64,000 bases of DNA from positions 16,338-80,337 of the forward strand of contig JBBPIE010000032.1 of assembly GCA_038040485.1 (NCBI GenBank), in the 5' to 3' direction. The DNA is from Onstottus_B arcticum (GTDB lineage Bacteria > Acidobacteriota > Blastocatellia > UBA7656). Both the position numbers and the translations under genes were made by a program. The notes below the pieces were generated by a model. The model saw nothing but the letters and a program-made list of their open reading frames with translations, did no database searches and was not told the DNA's origin. Position 1 is the first letter of the stretch. Every line of letters starts with the position of its first letter. This document shows, one piece after another, positions 8,593-16,912 of the stretch.

Positions 8593-9684
8593 TCAGCGAA
8601 AGGTTGGAGGCGCGCGAGGCCCGATGCTTAAGAGCATCCATTCAAGAATGCTTCGTGTTTCATTGGTAGTTGCCGCGGATGTTGGTGCGCCTGCAGCTAT
8701 CGTGATTAAGGATATTTGAAAAAGTGTTTCGCCGGCCGGCCTACTAAATGTGAGTGCCGAATATGGCTCAGGTTTTGGCTGAGGTTCAAGGTCCGGGTTC
8801 AGTTGAAGCTCACGTTTTTCGACGGGTTGAACGTCCGCCCATCGATTGGTGTACGGAGCCTTGGGCGCGCGATTGAGCGAGACGATCGATGGAGTTGCCG
8901 AGGTTCGCTTGGCTGCGATCTCATCGCGAGTCTCGCTCCATTCGGGGTATGCAGGAGCGAATGGCGAAGCGAGGGCGATCTTACTCGCAGCCTTTGCTTC
9001 TTCGATCCGACCGGTTTCACTGAGTTCGACTGCCAACGCGTTGTGGTACTTGTAGACGTAGAACGGCTGTCGCTTAGCAACCTTAGAAACGAGCGGCAAA
9101 AGTTTTTCAAAACAAGCTAAGGCGCCTTTATGATCTCCGGCGAGACCCCGGACAATAGCGATGTCCCAGTGCGCCATCAGCATTGTCTGCAAACCGTGAG
9201 CGTTTTTATCCGATGCGGCCCGCAATGCTTCGAGTTGAAATCTCAGGGCTTCATCAAGCTGACCCTTACTGAGGTAATTGGCGCCCAAGCCTTGAATTCC
9301 TCGCGCTCTGTATGCAAGTGGCCCATTATCCGCAACAGCTTCAAACAGCGTCTGGGCCGCATCCAGATCTCCTCTTCGCTTGATGGCGAGAGCATGGTAG
9401 TAAAGACCGATTTGCCGCGGAGCATCTACTGGCAGGCTCGCCAATACCTGGCTCGCCTCTTCAAGCGAATCGAGATCACGCCTAAGGAAGGCTTGCTCTG
9501 CAAACTGAATCACTTCATTGGTAAGCTTGAGGAATTGCCTTTGTGAATGGACGATTCGAATCAAATGGCCGGCAACAAAATGGGGAAGTAGACCCTGGTT
9601 GCTGACTACACTTTCTGCGTCAGGAAATCCCGCTATGGAGGAATAACCCGTGAGAAAACGACTTGTTATTGCGGCTGCTTGCAT
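8593..9684 (-). CDS. TPR-repeat protein, copy 1
   Basis: About 363 residues. The middle holds tetratricopeptide-like helical hairpins, for example GDLDAAQTLFEAVADN, ANYLSKGQLDEALRFQLEAL and HKGALACFEKLLPLV. No DNA-binding or membrane domain precedes them. The C-terminus is Pro-rich and ends RAPPTFR. A close paralog lies at 12141-13217. The ATG at 9684 is chosen because GGAAGAG precedes it in both copies and the copy-2 frame is closed just upstream. That places the first 35 bases antisense over the start of the divergent peptide gene. TPR proteins mediate protein or peptide binding; the partner is unknown. Confidence 0.75.
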   Translation of the reverse strand: MQAAAITSRFLTGYSSIAGFPDAESVVSNQGLLPHFVAGHLIRIVHSQRQFLKLTNEVIQFAEQAFLRRDLDSLEEASQVLASLPVDAPRQIGLYYHALAIKRRGDLDAAQTLFEAVADNGPLAYRARGIQGLGANYLSKGQLDEALRFQLEALRAASDKNAHGLQTMLMAHWDIAIVRGLAGDHKGALACFEKLLPLVSKVAKRQPFYVYKYHNALAVELSETGRIEEAKAASKIALASPFAPAYPEWSETRDEIAAKRTSATPSIVSLNRAPKAPYTNRWADVQPVEKRELQLNPDLEPQPKPEPYSALTFSRPAGETLFQISLITIAAGAPTSAATTNETRSILEWMLLSIGPRAPPTFR

Positions 9685-9979
9685 TTTAGCTCTTCCGCTT
9701 CTGTTTTCAGACTGTCCGAGTGGCAGCTCAACTGACGTGACTGCGTTTTCTACAGTTGCGCTGGCCGGCCACTCGATAGCTGGCGGTTGGTGTGGGTGCG
9801 GCCCACAAGACTGCATTTGCGATCCAGGTGAGCAGCCAGGGGGCAACGGCATGACCCGCACGTCTAAAGCATTGTCTAATCGTGAAGGCGGCGTTCAAGG
9901 CTCGGCTCCTGATGTTGACCTAGCGTCAGGCGTGCTTACTCTGGCGCTTTTCCTTCTGTTCTACCTGAGAATGCGGTAA
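9650..9979 (+). CDS. Secreted Cys-rich small protein with C-terminal membrane anchor
   Basis: A 109-residue protein with a strong signal peptide (MRKRLVIAAACILALPLLFS), a Gly/Cys-rich patch (WCGCGPQDCICDPGE), a polar stretch, and a C-terminal hydrophobic helix followed by LRMR. The last part resembles the hydrophobic-plus-basic tail of sorted surface proteins, but I cannot assign a sortase class. The GTG start follows a perfect GGAGG. The 5' end overlaps the TPR gene head to head. A decayed copy lies at 13183. The precursor-like layout would suit an exported peptide, possibly bound by the TPR protein; that is inference. Confidence 0.65.
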   Translation: MRKRLVIAAACILALPLLFSDCPSGSSTDVTAFSTVALAGHSIAGGWCGCGPQDCICDPGEQPGGNGMTRTSKALSNREGGVQGSAPDVDLASGVLTLALFLLFYLRMR

Positions 9980-10218
9980 GAGTTCTCCGCATCTCTGGGC
10001 ATTTTGGATCAACCCTGATTACCGAAACCGCCAGTCGGCTTGGCGGATCAGGGGGACTGTGGCCATGCGGAGCGCATTCTACTACGAAACTCCGCGCGTG
10101 TGTAAGAAAAAATTCCATACAATATTCATGAAACGCCGTAGTCAAAAGAGCGAGTTTTCTTCGAGAGCCTCGGCCTCCTCCCGACGTTCCTGGTCCATCA
10201 GCAACTAAGATTGGTGGA

Positions 10219-10490
10219 AGCCCGCGAAGCGGGCGATAGCGTATAGCCCTAGGCAAGTCCGCGCAGCCCTGGGGCTCGGAATCAAAGACGCTAGAGCCCG
10301 CGTAGCGGGCGACAGGAGTCTGCCCTCGCAAGGGCATGCGTCTTGGCACTAAGGTCTGGCCGATTTGCATTCCTACCACCCGGATCACAGGCTGTCGCCC
10401 GCTGACGCGGGCTCTCGCAATTGTAGAGACGTTAACCCAGGGCTGCGCGGACTTGCCCTGGGCTCTACGCTGCCGCCCGCATACGCGGCC
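10219..10490. repeat. Long imperfect inverted repeat (GCCCGCGTAGCGGGC family)
   Basis: Two arms of about 100 bases face each other around a spacer near 10330-10385. Each arm contains GCCCGCG-AGCGGGCGA, then AGGCAAGTCCGCGCAGCCC, then a second GCCCGCG-AGCGGGCGACAG. The unit can form a large cruciform or hairpin RNA. It fills most of the 584 bases between the peptide gene and the TlpA-like gene; the remaining bases show no ORF. Confidence 0.7.
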
Positions 10491-10563
10491 TCTCAAGATG
10501 AGAGACATTGCACCCGCTGAGATGCCGCGACTTTGCTTCAACCGAAATGGTGATTTCTTTCAG

Positions 10564-11787
10564 TCATTCTCGCTCCATTTCTACCACCAGAATTTCAATC
10601 CGCCTCCGGCTGGCCTTCAGCTCCAAATCCAACTCCTTTCGCGCAACTTCTACGATAGAGTTTGCCTGCTTACTGTCATAAACAATCTCCCAGTCGTAGC
10701 GGCCTGCCAAGCCTGTCTCGTTCAGCACCGGCACATTCATTACCTTCTCAATTCTGTCGGCCAGCAAATCTATCTGCTGCCCGGTGGCGATCATCGCATC
10801 ATCTGCAAGGCTGTATTTCGGCTTTGCCGCGGAAGCAGGTTTCAGTCCGCCTGCAAGCCCCTTTGGCGCTGTCATCACCAGCACATCCACTTCTCGTGTC
10901 TCTCTTCTAACTTTCAAGTTGAAGCTTGTTTCGATAGCCTTGCTCACCAATCCATTGAGAGCGCCGCTCTTGTCTGCCGTCACAGCCGCGGAAATATCGT
11001 ATCGAGCATCCTGGAGCAACAAAGGGCAAATGATGCGAGTCTCGCTGATGTTGTGAATCAGACTGAGAGCTCTTTTCAGGCTCATGTTGCGGCACGTAAA
11101 TCTGCCCGGCGACACTTCGGCGGACGTGCTTGTTGATTTTGCCGGCCTGATGGTCAGGTTGAACCGGGCCGGGTCTTCAGCGATTTGAAACCTGACCAGA
11201 TCCGGCTGCCTGCCTTCGGCAACAGTGTTGATCAACTCCTCGGTCAACAGGTCGGGCCGAGTGATTGCCGCAATCCTGCCGAGTTTATCAACCACGACTG
11301 TGCGGGGGATAAACTCGGCTTGAAATGCATCTCGCGACGAACGGTTAAGATCAATGCCAACCCAGCCTTTGATAGGTCTTCGCTTGAGGAAGGCTGCGAC
11401 AACCTCCGAGTCTTCGTCGGTGATTGAGATGAATTGAACCGGCTTGTCTTTGAACTTGTCAGCCAATTGATTGAGATGAGGCAAAGCCGAGATGCAGGGA
11501 GCGCACCAGGTCGCCCAGAATTCGAGGACCACGACTCTGCCTCTTAGGCTCGGCCAGTCTGGTGCAGCGCCTTCGGGTGCTTGAAGCAACTGCCGAAGTC
11601 TCAATTCAGGAGCGGCGGAGTTAGGCTTCGGGCCAGAGAATTGAGAGTTCGCGCTGCCGGTGGTTGAGATCCAAACAGCGGCGCACACCACAATCGAGAG
11701 ACGCGACACGATGGAATTGCGGAAAGGGAATGTTGGAAGCGCACTCCCAACATTCCCTTTGTAGGGCTTGTAATTTTCTCTTATCAT
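10564..11787 (-). CDS. TlpA-like thioredoxin fused to a TIGR03435-like domain
   Basis: A 407-residue secreted protein. After an N-terminal hydrophobic segment (about 27-47) comes a TlpA/ResA-type thioredoxin domain with the redox motif WCAPC (Cys95, Cys98) and a FWATWCAPC context. Residues about 230-405 resemble the TIGR03435 domain, a family known mainly from Acidobacteria, with NMSLKRALSLI and a terminal ELDLELKASRR-type strand. It should act outside the cytoplasmic membrane in thiol reduction or disulfide exchange. The gene follows the second hairpin leader. The start at 11787 is an ATG with weak ribosome-site support. Confidence 0.85.
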   Translation of the reverse strand: MIRENYKPYKGNVGSALPTFPFRNSIVSRLSIVVCAAVWISTTGSANSQFSGPKPNSAAPELRLRQLLQAPEGAAPDWPSLRGRVVVLEFWATWCAPCISALPHLNQLADKFKDKPVQFISITDEDSEVVAAFLKRRPIKGWVGIDLNRSSRDAFQAEFIPRTVVVDKLGRIAAITRPDLLTEELINTVAEGRQPDLVRFQIAEDPARFNLTIRPAKSTSTSAEVSPGRFTCRNMSLKRALSLIHNISETRIICPLLLQDARYDISAAVTADKSGALNGLVSKAIETSFNLKVRRETREVDVLVMTAPKGLAGGLKPASAAKPKYSLADDAMIATGQQIDLLADRIEKVMNVPVLNETGLAGRYDWEIVYDSKQANSIVEVARKELDLELKASRRRIEILVVEMERE

Positions 11788-11824
11788 AAGCGCACCTCAG
11801 CGCGCGTTCGTGATCGAGGCACAC

Positions 11825-11889
11825 AAATCCCGTTACACGAACGTGCGTGATTGAGCAGAGGCAGGCCGTCAGGCCATGGCGGCCTGCCT
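11825..11889 (-). promoter_or_regulatory. Conserved hairpin plus AACGTGCGT leader, copy 2
   Basis: AGGCAGGCCG (from 11859) pairs with CGGCCTGCCT (to 11889), next to the core at 11825-11848 that matches copy 1. On the minus strand it precedes the TlpA-like gene by about 40 bases. In this copy a 236-bp inverted-repeat element (11925-12160) separates the leader from the TPR gene, whereas in copy 1 they are adjacent. Confidence 0.55.
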
Positions 11890-11924
11890 TGCAGTCACAG
11901 TTCATTGAATGATTGCCGGTAGAT

Positions 11925-12160
11925 CTAGTACTCAGTCACGACACACTTGTATGGGCGTCCCTCCTTACCAACCACCGTAAGCTGTTTAATGAAATCAACA
12001 GCTTACGGGAGGGGTTGCTAGCCAGGCATTGGCCCGCAAAACGGGCATGGTCGCTCCGTGGGCGCCCCTCCCCACGCAGGAACAGAGGTTGCGACGGAGG
12101 GGCACCCACGGAGCGACGCCCGTACAGGTGTTCATTAGAATCAGTGTGACTGAGTACCAG
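11925..12160. repeat. Inverted-repeat element, GGGCGCCCCTC family, copy 1
   Basis: The outer ends read CTAGTACTCAGTCAC and, on the other strand, CTGGTACTCAGTCAC. Inside are TGTATGGGCGTCCCTCC and, inverted, TGTACGGGCGTCGCTCC, then a second GTGGGCGCCCCTCC palindrome. It has no ORF. It lies between the second TPR gene and its leader and supplies the last codons and the stop of that TPR gene. Relatives are at 16779-16908 and 36610-36696. Confidence 0.75.
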
Positions 12161-13217
12161 TATGCTGTGGAGGTGCGCGGGACTTGATAGAGTTGCCCAA
12201 GCGTTCAAGGGTTTCGCAAGTTGTTTGATGATTGATTGTTGTTCCGGGCGTGACAACGCAGGTTATTGCCGTTTGAAAATGAGCGCAATCACCAACAAGC
12301 CAGGAGAGGACGAGAAGGCTTAAGCGGGCGAGCACGCTGATCGGTTTTGGATTGCGCTGTTGTTCGACCTCAGGTTGCGGTGAAATGTCATCTTTGAGCG
12401 CATAAGCGATGGCGACAACTGAATGTGCAGCGGAAGCGTCCTTTTCGTTGAGATCATCGCGTGTTTGTATCCATTCCGGATAGGCAGAAGCGAATGGCGA
12501 GGCAAGAGCGATCTTACTCGCAGCCTTTGCTTCTTCGATCCGACCGGTTTCACTGAGTTCGACCGCCAAGGCGTTGTGGTACTTGTAGACGTAGAACGGC
12601 TGGCGTTTAGCGATCTGACAAACGAGTGGCCAGAGTTTTTCAAAGCAGCCTAAGGAGCCCTTATGATCTCCAGCTAGACTCCGGACAATAGCGATGTCCC
12701 AGTGCGCCATTAGCATTGTTTGCAACCCGTGAGCGTCCTTATCCGAGGACATCCGCAATGCTTCGAGCTGAAATCTCAAGGCTTCATCAAGCTGACCCTT
12801 ACTGAGGTAATTGGCGCCCAACCCTTGAATAGCTCTTGCTCTGTAGGCAATCGACGCATTGTCCGCAACAGCTTCAAACAGCGTCTGGGCCTGATCCAGG
12901 TCGCCTCTTCGTTTTACGGCGAGCGCGTAGTAGTAAAGACCTATTTGCCGCGCAGCTTCTACAGGCAGGTTCACCAACATCTGGCTCGCCTCTTCAAGCG
13001 AGTCCAGGTCGCGCCTGAGGTAGGCTTGCTCTGCAAACTGAATCACTTCGTTGGTAAGTTTGAGGAATAGCTCCTGTGAACCGACGGTTCGAATCAAATG
13101 GTTGGCAACAATATGGTGAACTAAACCCTGGTTGCTGACCACACCTTCTGCGTCAGCAAATCCCGCTAAGGAGGAACAACCCGTGAGAAAACGACTTGTT
13201 ATTGCGGCTGTTTGCAT
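12141..13217 (-). CDS. TPR-repeat protein, copy 2
   Basis: A 358-residue paralog of the protein at 8593-9684, nearly identical over the first 270 residues (for example YLSKGQLDEALRFQLEAL and RQPFYVYKYHNALAVELS) and divergent after that. Its C-terminal part gains a hydrophobic stretch (SVLARLSLLVLSWLVGD). The ATG at 13217 has GGAAGAG before it. The last six residues and the stop codon come from an inverted-repeat element inserted at the 3' end, so the natural C-terminus has been altered. It is divergent from a decayed copy of the Cys-rich peptide gene. Confidence 0.7.
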   Translation of the reverse strand: MQTAAITSRFLTGCSSLAGFADAEGVVSNQGLVHHIVANHLIRTVGSQELFLKLTNEVIQFAEQAYLRRDLDSLEEASQMLVNLPVEAARQIGLYYYALAVKRRGDLDQAQTLFEAVADNASIAYRARAIQGLGANYLSKGQLDEALRFQLEALRMSSDKDAHGLQTMLMAHWDIAIVRSLAGDHKGSLGCFEKLWPLVCQIAKRQPFYVYKYHNALAVELSETGRIEEAKAASKIALASPFASAYPEWIQTRDDLNEKDASAAHSVVAIAYALKDDISPQPEVEQQRNPKPISVLARLSLLVLSWLVGDCAHFQTAITCVVTPGTTINHQTTCETLERLGNSIKSRAPPQHTGTQSH

Positions 13218-13326
13218 TCTAGCTCTTCCGCTATGTTTTCAGCTTCTCAGAGTGGCAACGCAACCAACTCGACGCTTTTTTCTTATGGACAAGGCTCCGA
13301 GCCTAAATCACTTTAGCCGTTTCTAA
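13183..13326 (+). pseudogene. Decayed copy of the Cys-rich secreted peptide gene
   Basis: It starts like the gene at 9650 with GGAGG, a GTG start and MRKRLVIAAVCILALP. A one-base deletion near 13233 relative to copy 1 shifts the frame. In the restored frame it reads FSASQSGNATNSTLFS and then meets an early stop, so the Cys-rich patch and the C-terminal anchor are lost. As it stands it could make a 47-residue product. The 13327-13537 gap holds a fragment (GGCATTCTACTAC) also found downstream of copy 1, marking the end of the duplicated unit. Confidence 0.6.
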
Positions 13327-13537
13327 AGCCCGCGATTGATTTCAATTTGCGTAATCGTCCCCGCGATGCCAAGCGGACAAAGGGACTGCTTATTCTTTTG
13401 ACGGGCGGCATTCTACTACAAGTGTGCATTCATTACACTAAGAATAATAAACCTATCGAACAACTAAAATAATCAGTTAATAGGGGAGGGCTTCATACCT
13501 CAACACCAGATAGAGAATTTGAGATTCAAAACTTGGG

Positions 13538-14686
13538 TCAGCTAATGAACTCGTCGCGGCCTGTGCTGGGGGCGTCATCCACAGCCCCTCCACCCAGGTC
13601 GGAAAGCTGAAGCTGAAGGTTCTGCCGATTCGTCGCGTAGGCCAAACCGTCCTGGAGCGAGATCGTCCCTTCTCGAATCATCCGCTCGAGTTCTCCGTCG
13701 AAAATCTGCATCCCTTCGAGGTTTCCGTCTCGCATCGCGTCGTAAAGCGACTTGCCGTCTCGCTCTCCTTTTTCGATGTAGTCGCGCGTTCTGGCCGTCG
13801 ACTTTAGTACTTCGATTGCCGCGACCCGTCTGAGGCCGTCCGAGCGCGGGATCAACCGCTGTGAGACGATAAACCTGAACGCCCCGGCAAGCCTCATTCG
13901 AATTATGTGTTCCTGGCTCTTAGGGAAAAGCCCTATCAACCGCTCGACTGTCTTGACTGCATCGGTGGTGTGCAGCGTTGACAGAACAAGATGCCCCGTC
14001 TCGGAAGCTTCGAGCGCGACTTCACAAGTTTCGAGGTCGCGAATCTCGCCGACTAGTATTACCTTAGGCGCCTGCCGCAGCGCCGCCCGCAGTGCGTATG
14101 CAAAGCTTGAGGTGTCCGAGTGCAGCTCGCGCTGGTGCACCGTCGACTTCTTGTGGCCATGTATGAACTCGATCGGGTCCTCGATGGTGACGATGTGGTA
14201 GTACTTGGTGTCGTTGATCAGATCTATGATGGCAGCAAGCGTCGAAGACTTACCCGACCCCGTGGGGCCAGTGACCAGCACGATTCCGTTTTTTAGCTCG
14301 GCGATGTCCCCCAGCACCGGCGGTATTCCAAGATCCTCGAATGAAGGCACCTGGTTTGGTACGACTCTCATTACTATCGCGTAGGTTCCCCGTTGCTTGA
14401 AGATGTTGACCCGAAATCGCGACAGCCCCGCGAGGCTGAAAGACAAGTCCGCAGATCCATGTTTTTCCAGCGACTCCTCGCCCGACTTATTGTCACCCAG
14501 CAGGGCCTTCGCTATTGCAACGGTGTGGGCCGGAGTGAGCAAGTCGAGTCCCTCCAGCTTGACCGGTGTGAGCTTACCCATCAACTCCACTTGAGGCGGG
14601 CGGCCCGGCGAGAATATGAGATCCGATATCTTGCTTGAAACAGCCAGCATCTGCTGAACTACCTGAGAAAAATTGATCGTCGACAT
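13538..14686 (-). CDS. pilT: PilT/PilU-type pilus retraction ATPase
   Basis: A 382-residue secretion ATPase of the PilT branch. Walker A is GPTGSGKSST, the Asp box is TIEDPIEFIH, Walker B is VILVGEIRD and the His box is HLVLSTLHT. The C-terminal region (RLAGAFRFIVSQRL, then MQIFDGELERMI) is typical of PilT rather than PilB. PilT powers type IV pilus retraction and twitching at the inner membrane. At 382 residues it is nearer PilU length. No other pilus gene lies in the window; the PilZ protein at 7258 is the only possible functional neighbour. The ATG start is at 14686. Confidence 0.93.
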   Translation of the reverse strand: MSTINFSQVVQQMLAVSSKISDLIFSPGRPPQVELMGKLTPVKLEGLDLLTPAHTVAIAKALLGDNKSGEESLEKHGSADLSFSLAGLSRFRVNIFKQRGTYAIVMRVVPNQVPSFEDLGIPPVLGDIAELKNGIVLVTGPTGSGKSSTLAAIIDLINDTKYYHIVTIEDPIEFIHGHKKSTVHQRELHSDTSSFAYALRAALRQAPKVILVGEIRDLETCEVALEASETGHLVLSTLHTTDAVKTVERLIGLFPKSQEHIIRMRLAGAFRFIVSQRLIPRSDGLRRVAAIEVLKSTARTRDYIEKGERDGKSLYDAMRDGNLEGMQIFDGELERMIREGTISLQDGLAYATNRQNLQLQLSDLGGGAVDDAPSTGRDEFIS

Positions 14687-14926
14687 GTGAGGAACCCTTC
14701 GCCACGCGGCGGACAGGTGGTTGATTGACGCAGGGGCAACAAGGAACGATCAAAGCTGGGTGAAGCTGGGATGACTAACCGAGGGCAATAGTCCGCGCCG
14801 TTTGGGACGATAACCGGCAACTCCGGCGCTTCAGCCACAAATACTACCGTCCAATTCGGCATTGTCAACAGTTCAGTAGTGTAGAGCCGGCGGATCCCTT
14901 GTCGAACCGAACCGCGCGAGTCTGAA

Positions 14927-15391
14927 TCACTTCCGCGGCAGCCTCTCAAAAATGTAGAACACTTCGCCGCGTTGCGCGCTTCCAAGATAACGCCACTTTT
15001 CCTTGATGACGTCTCCCTGCTTGATGCCTTTCAGCGCCGCAGTTCCATCTTCAATCAACTGGTCCACTTCGGCTGTCGCCACCACATGCATCTCCGGCAC
15101 GTAGTCCTGGCCCGTCTCCTTCACCAGATTGAGTACCGTCTGACGATGGATGGCGATCCGATTCTTTGAGCGGGTGTACTCCTTGCGTGTGATTTCATTC
15201 TGTTTGATTTGGAACTCGAGTTCATCCTCTTCGTGGCGCATCAAGTCGAGAAACGATCTGAGCTCGGGACCATTTCCGTCCTGCGGGTGACCGGTAACAA
15301 CAACGCCCGCCCCGAGGATGCCGATCCAAACTGCGACAAGAGCCCGCAATCCCACGGACCTGATCTTACGATTGCAGCACTTGGTCTTCAT
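14927..15391 (-). CDS. Hypothetical secreted protein
   Basis: A 154-residue protein with an N-terminal hydrophobic segment (about 13-33, LRALVAVWIGILGAGVVV) that looks like a signal peptide or anchor, then a charged, probably helical region (FLDLMRHEEDELEFQIKQ) and a mixed C-terminal part. I do not recognise the family. It follows glcF on the same strand with a 6-base gap, so it may share that transcript. Confidence 0.65.
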   Translation of the reverse strand: MKTKCCNRKIRSVGLRALVAVWIGILGAGVVVTGHPQDGNGPELRSFLDLMRHEEDELEFQIKQNEITRKEYTRSKNRIAIHRQTVLNLVKETGQDYVPEMHVVATAEVDQLIEDGTAALKGIKQGDVIKEKWRYLGSAQRGEVFYIFERLPRK

Positions 15392-15397
15392 CGCAGG

Positions 15398-16741
15398 TCA
15401 ATGATCGAGCCCGACGTAAGCCGCATCCAATAGCTCGATCGGATGAACAACATCGACGCTGGAGCCGGCCATCAGCAGTCCGGCGCCGATCTGCATGATA
15501 CAACCGGGATTGGCGCTGGCAACAGTATCAGCGCCGCTCTCCGCGATGGCTTTGAGCTTGTCGCGCAAAATCTCAGCGCTCAACTCGGGATGCTGAAGGT
15601 TGTAGATGCCCGCGCCGCCGCAACAGCTCTCGAAGCCCCGCAGTGGAACCAGCGTGATACCCGAAATCTGTTTCATCAATTCAACAGGCGCCTGTTCGAT
15701 TCGCTGGGCGTGAATCAAGTGACAAGGCGCATCGTAGGCTACCCGCCGCTGCCGACTGCCGGTGCCAGCAGCGATTCCCTGCTCCGCCAGAAACTCGAAA
15801 ACATCTCTTACCTTCGAGCTAAACTCTCGGGCGCGCTCTTCAAACCGCAGATCGTCTTCGAGAAGCGTCGCGTATTCTTTCATCGCCGCTCCGCAACCCG
15901 CGGCGTTTACGATCACGCGATCGCATCCGCTATCAAGAAACGAGTCTATGTTCTCCCGAGCAAGCCGCTTTGCAGTTTCACGCTGGCCCGCGTGAGCGTG
16001 CAGCGCTCCGCAACACGCCTGCCCTCTCGCTTCAAGCAATGGAAAGCCGTTGCGAACCAGCACGCGCTCCGTCGCCCGGTTGGTGTCCTGAAAGAGCCCT
16101 TCCATCACGCAACCGCGCAGCAACGCCACGCTCGGCAAGCCGCGCTCTCTAGCCTCTTCCGACCTATTGCCAGCTTCCGCTGCTTTGGCTGCGCCGCACG
16201 GCATCGAGCTGGCTAATGCTGACCTGCTGGCAACCAGCATCGCAAGCGCAAACCGAAGTCTCCCAGTAACAAGGTTCGCTTCGAACGCGAGTCGCGCCAG
16301 GCCCCTGTCTCGAAGGCATCGCGCCGCAGCGAAAACAAATCGGAGAACCTGCGGACGCGTAAATACTTGATTTAGAACGAAAGCAACAACGCGTTCGCTG
16401 GTGAATCTCCGCGCGGTTTTAGCTCGCGACACTTCTGCGCGGGCGGCTTCCAGCAGGTGGCCGTAAGGCACGCTCGACGGACACGCTGTCTCGCATGCAC
16501 GACACCCGAGACACAAGTCGATATGCGTAATGAACGCATCGCCTATGTCTAGCTTCCCTTCCGCGACGCTGCGCATCAGGTAAACTCGGCCGCGCGGCGA
16601 ATCGTTCTCGTTCCCCAACACTCGGTAAGTCGGGCAGGACGGGAGACACAGCCCGCAGTGAACACAGGTCAGCAGCTTCTCGGTGTTCGCTTCAAGCAAC
16701 GAAGCGAGCGCGCTCGGAGGTTGTTCCATCGACATCGCCAT
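15398..16741 (-). CDS. glcF: Glycolate oxidase iron-sulfur subunit GlcF
   Basis: About 447 residues. Two 4Fe-4S motifs are present (CVHCGLCLPSCP and CLGCRACETACPSSVP), followed by two CCG domains with CCGALHAHAG and CCGGAGIYNL. This is the architecture of GlcF, which passes electrons from the flavin subunits of glycolate oxidase into the respiratory chain. Start choice is uncertain: GTG at 16750 or ATG at 16741, 16735 or 16729, none with a good ribosome site; the first ATG is given. glcE lies upstream on the same strand beyond an inverted repeat. Confidence 0.92.
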   Translation of the reverse strand: MAMSMEQPPSALASLLEANTEKLLTCVHCGLCLPSCPTYRVLGNENDSPRGRVYLMRSVAEGKLDIGDAFITHIDLCLGCRACETACPSSVPYGHLLEAARAEVSRAKTARRFTSERVVAFVLNQVFTRPQVLRFVFAAARCLRDRGLARLAFEANLVTGRLRFALAMLVASRSALASSMPCGAAKAAEAGNRSEEARERGLPSVALLRGCVMEGLFQDTNRATERVLVRNGFPLLEARGQACCGALHAHAGQRETAKRLARENIDSFLDSGCDRVIVNAAGCGAAMKEYATLLEDDLRFEERAREFSSKVRDVFEFLAEQGIAAGTGSRQRRVAYDAPCHLIHAQRIEQAPVELMKQISGITLVPLRGFESCCGGAGIYNLQHPELSAEILRDKLKAIAESGADTVASANPGCIMQIGAGLLMAGSSVDVVHPIELLDAAYVGLDH

Positions 16742-16778
16742 CCAAAACACTCTGTCGGAGGCTCGGCGCGGACTATTT

Positions 16779-16908
16779 TAGTACTGATGAACACCTGTAT
16801 GGGCATCCCTCCGTGGGCGCCCCTCGTTGCAAGGTACTCTAACTACCAACGAGGGGCGCCCACGGAGGGACGCCCGTACAGGTTCATCTTGAGCGTGCCA
16901 GAGTACTA
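16779..16908. repeat. Inverted-repeat element, GGGCGCCCCTC family, copy 2
   Basis: Ends read TAGTACT and AGTACTA. Inside, CCTGTATGGGCATCCCTCC faces its inverse, and GTGGGCGCCCCTCGTTG pairs with CAACGAGGGGCGCCCAC around an 18-base loop. The whole 130-bp unit sits exactly between the glcE stop and the glcF start, so the glcEF transcript must carry a strong hairpin there. Confidence 0.75.
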
Positions 16909-16912
16909 GTTC

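Noticed and set aside
10336..11136. 266-residue plus-strand ORF
   Set aside because: Antisense to the TlpA fusion and running through an inverted repeat.
15443..16216. 257-residue plus-strand ORF
   Set aside because: Antisense to glcF, whose Fe-S motifs are unmistakable.
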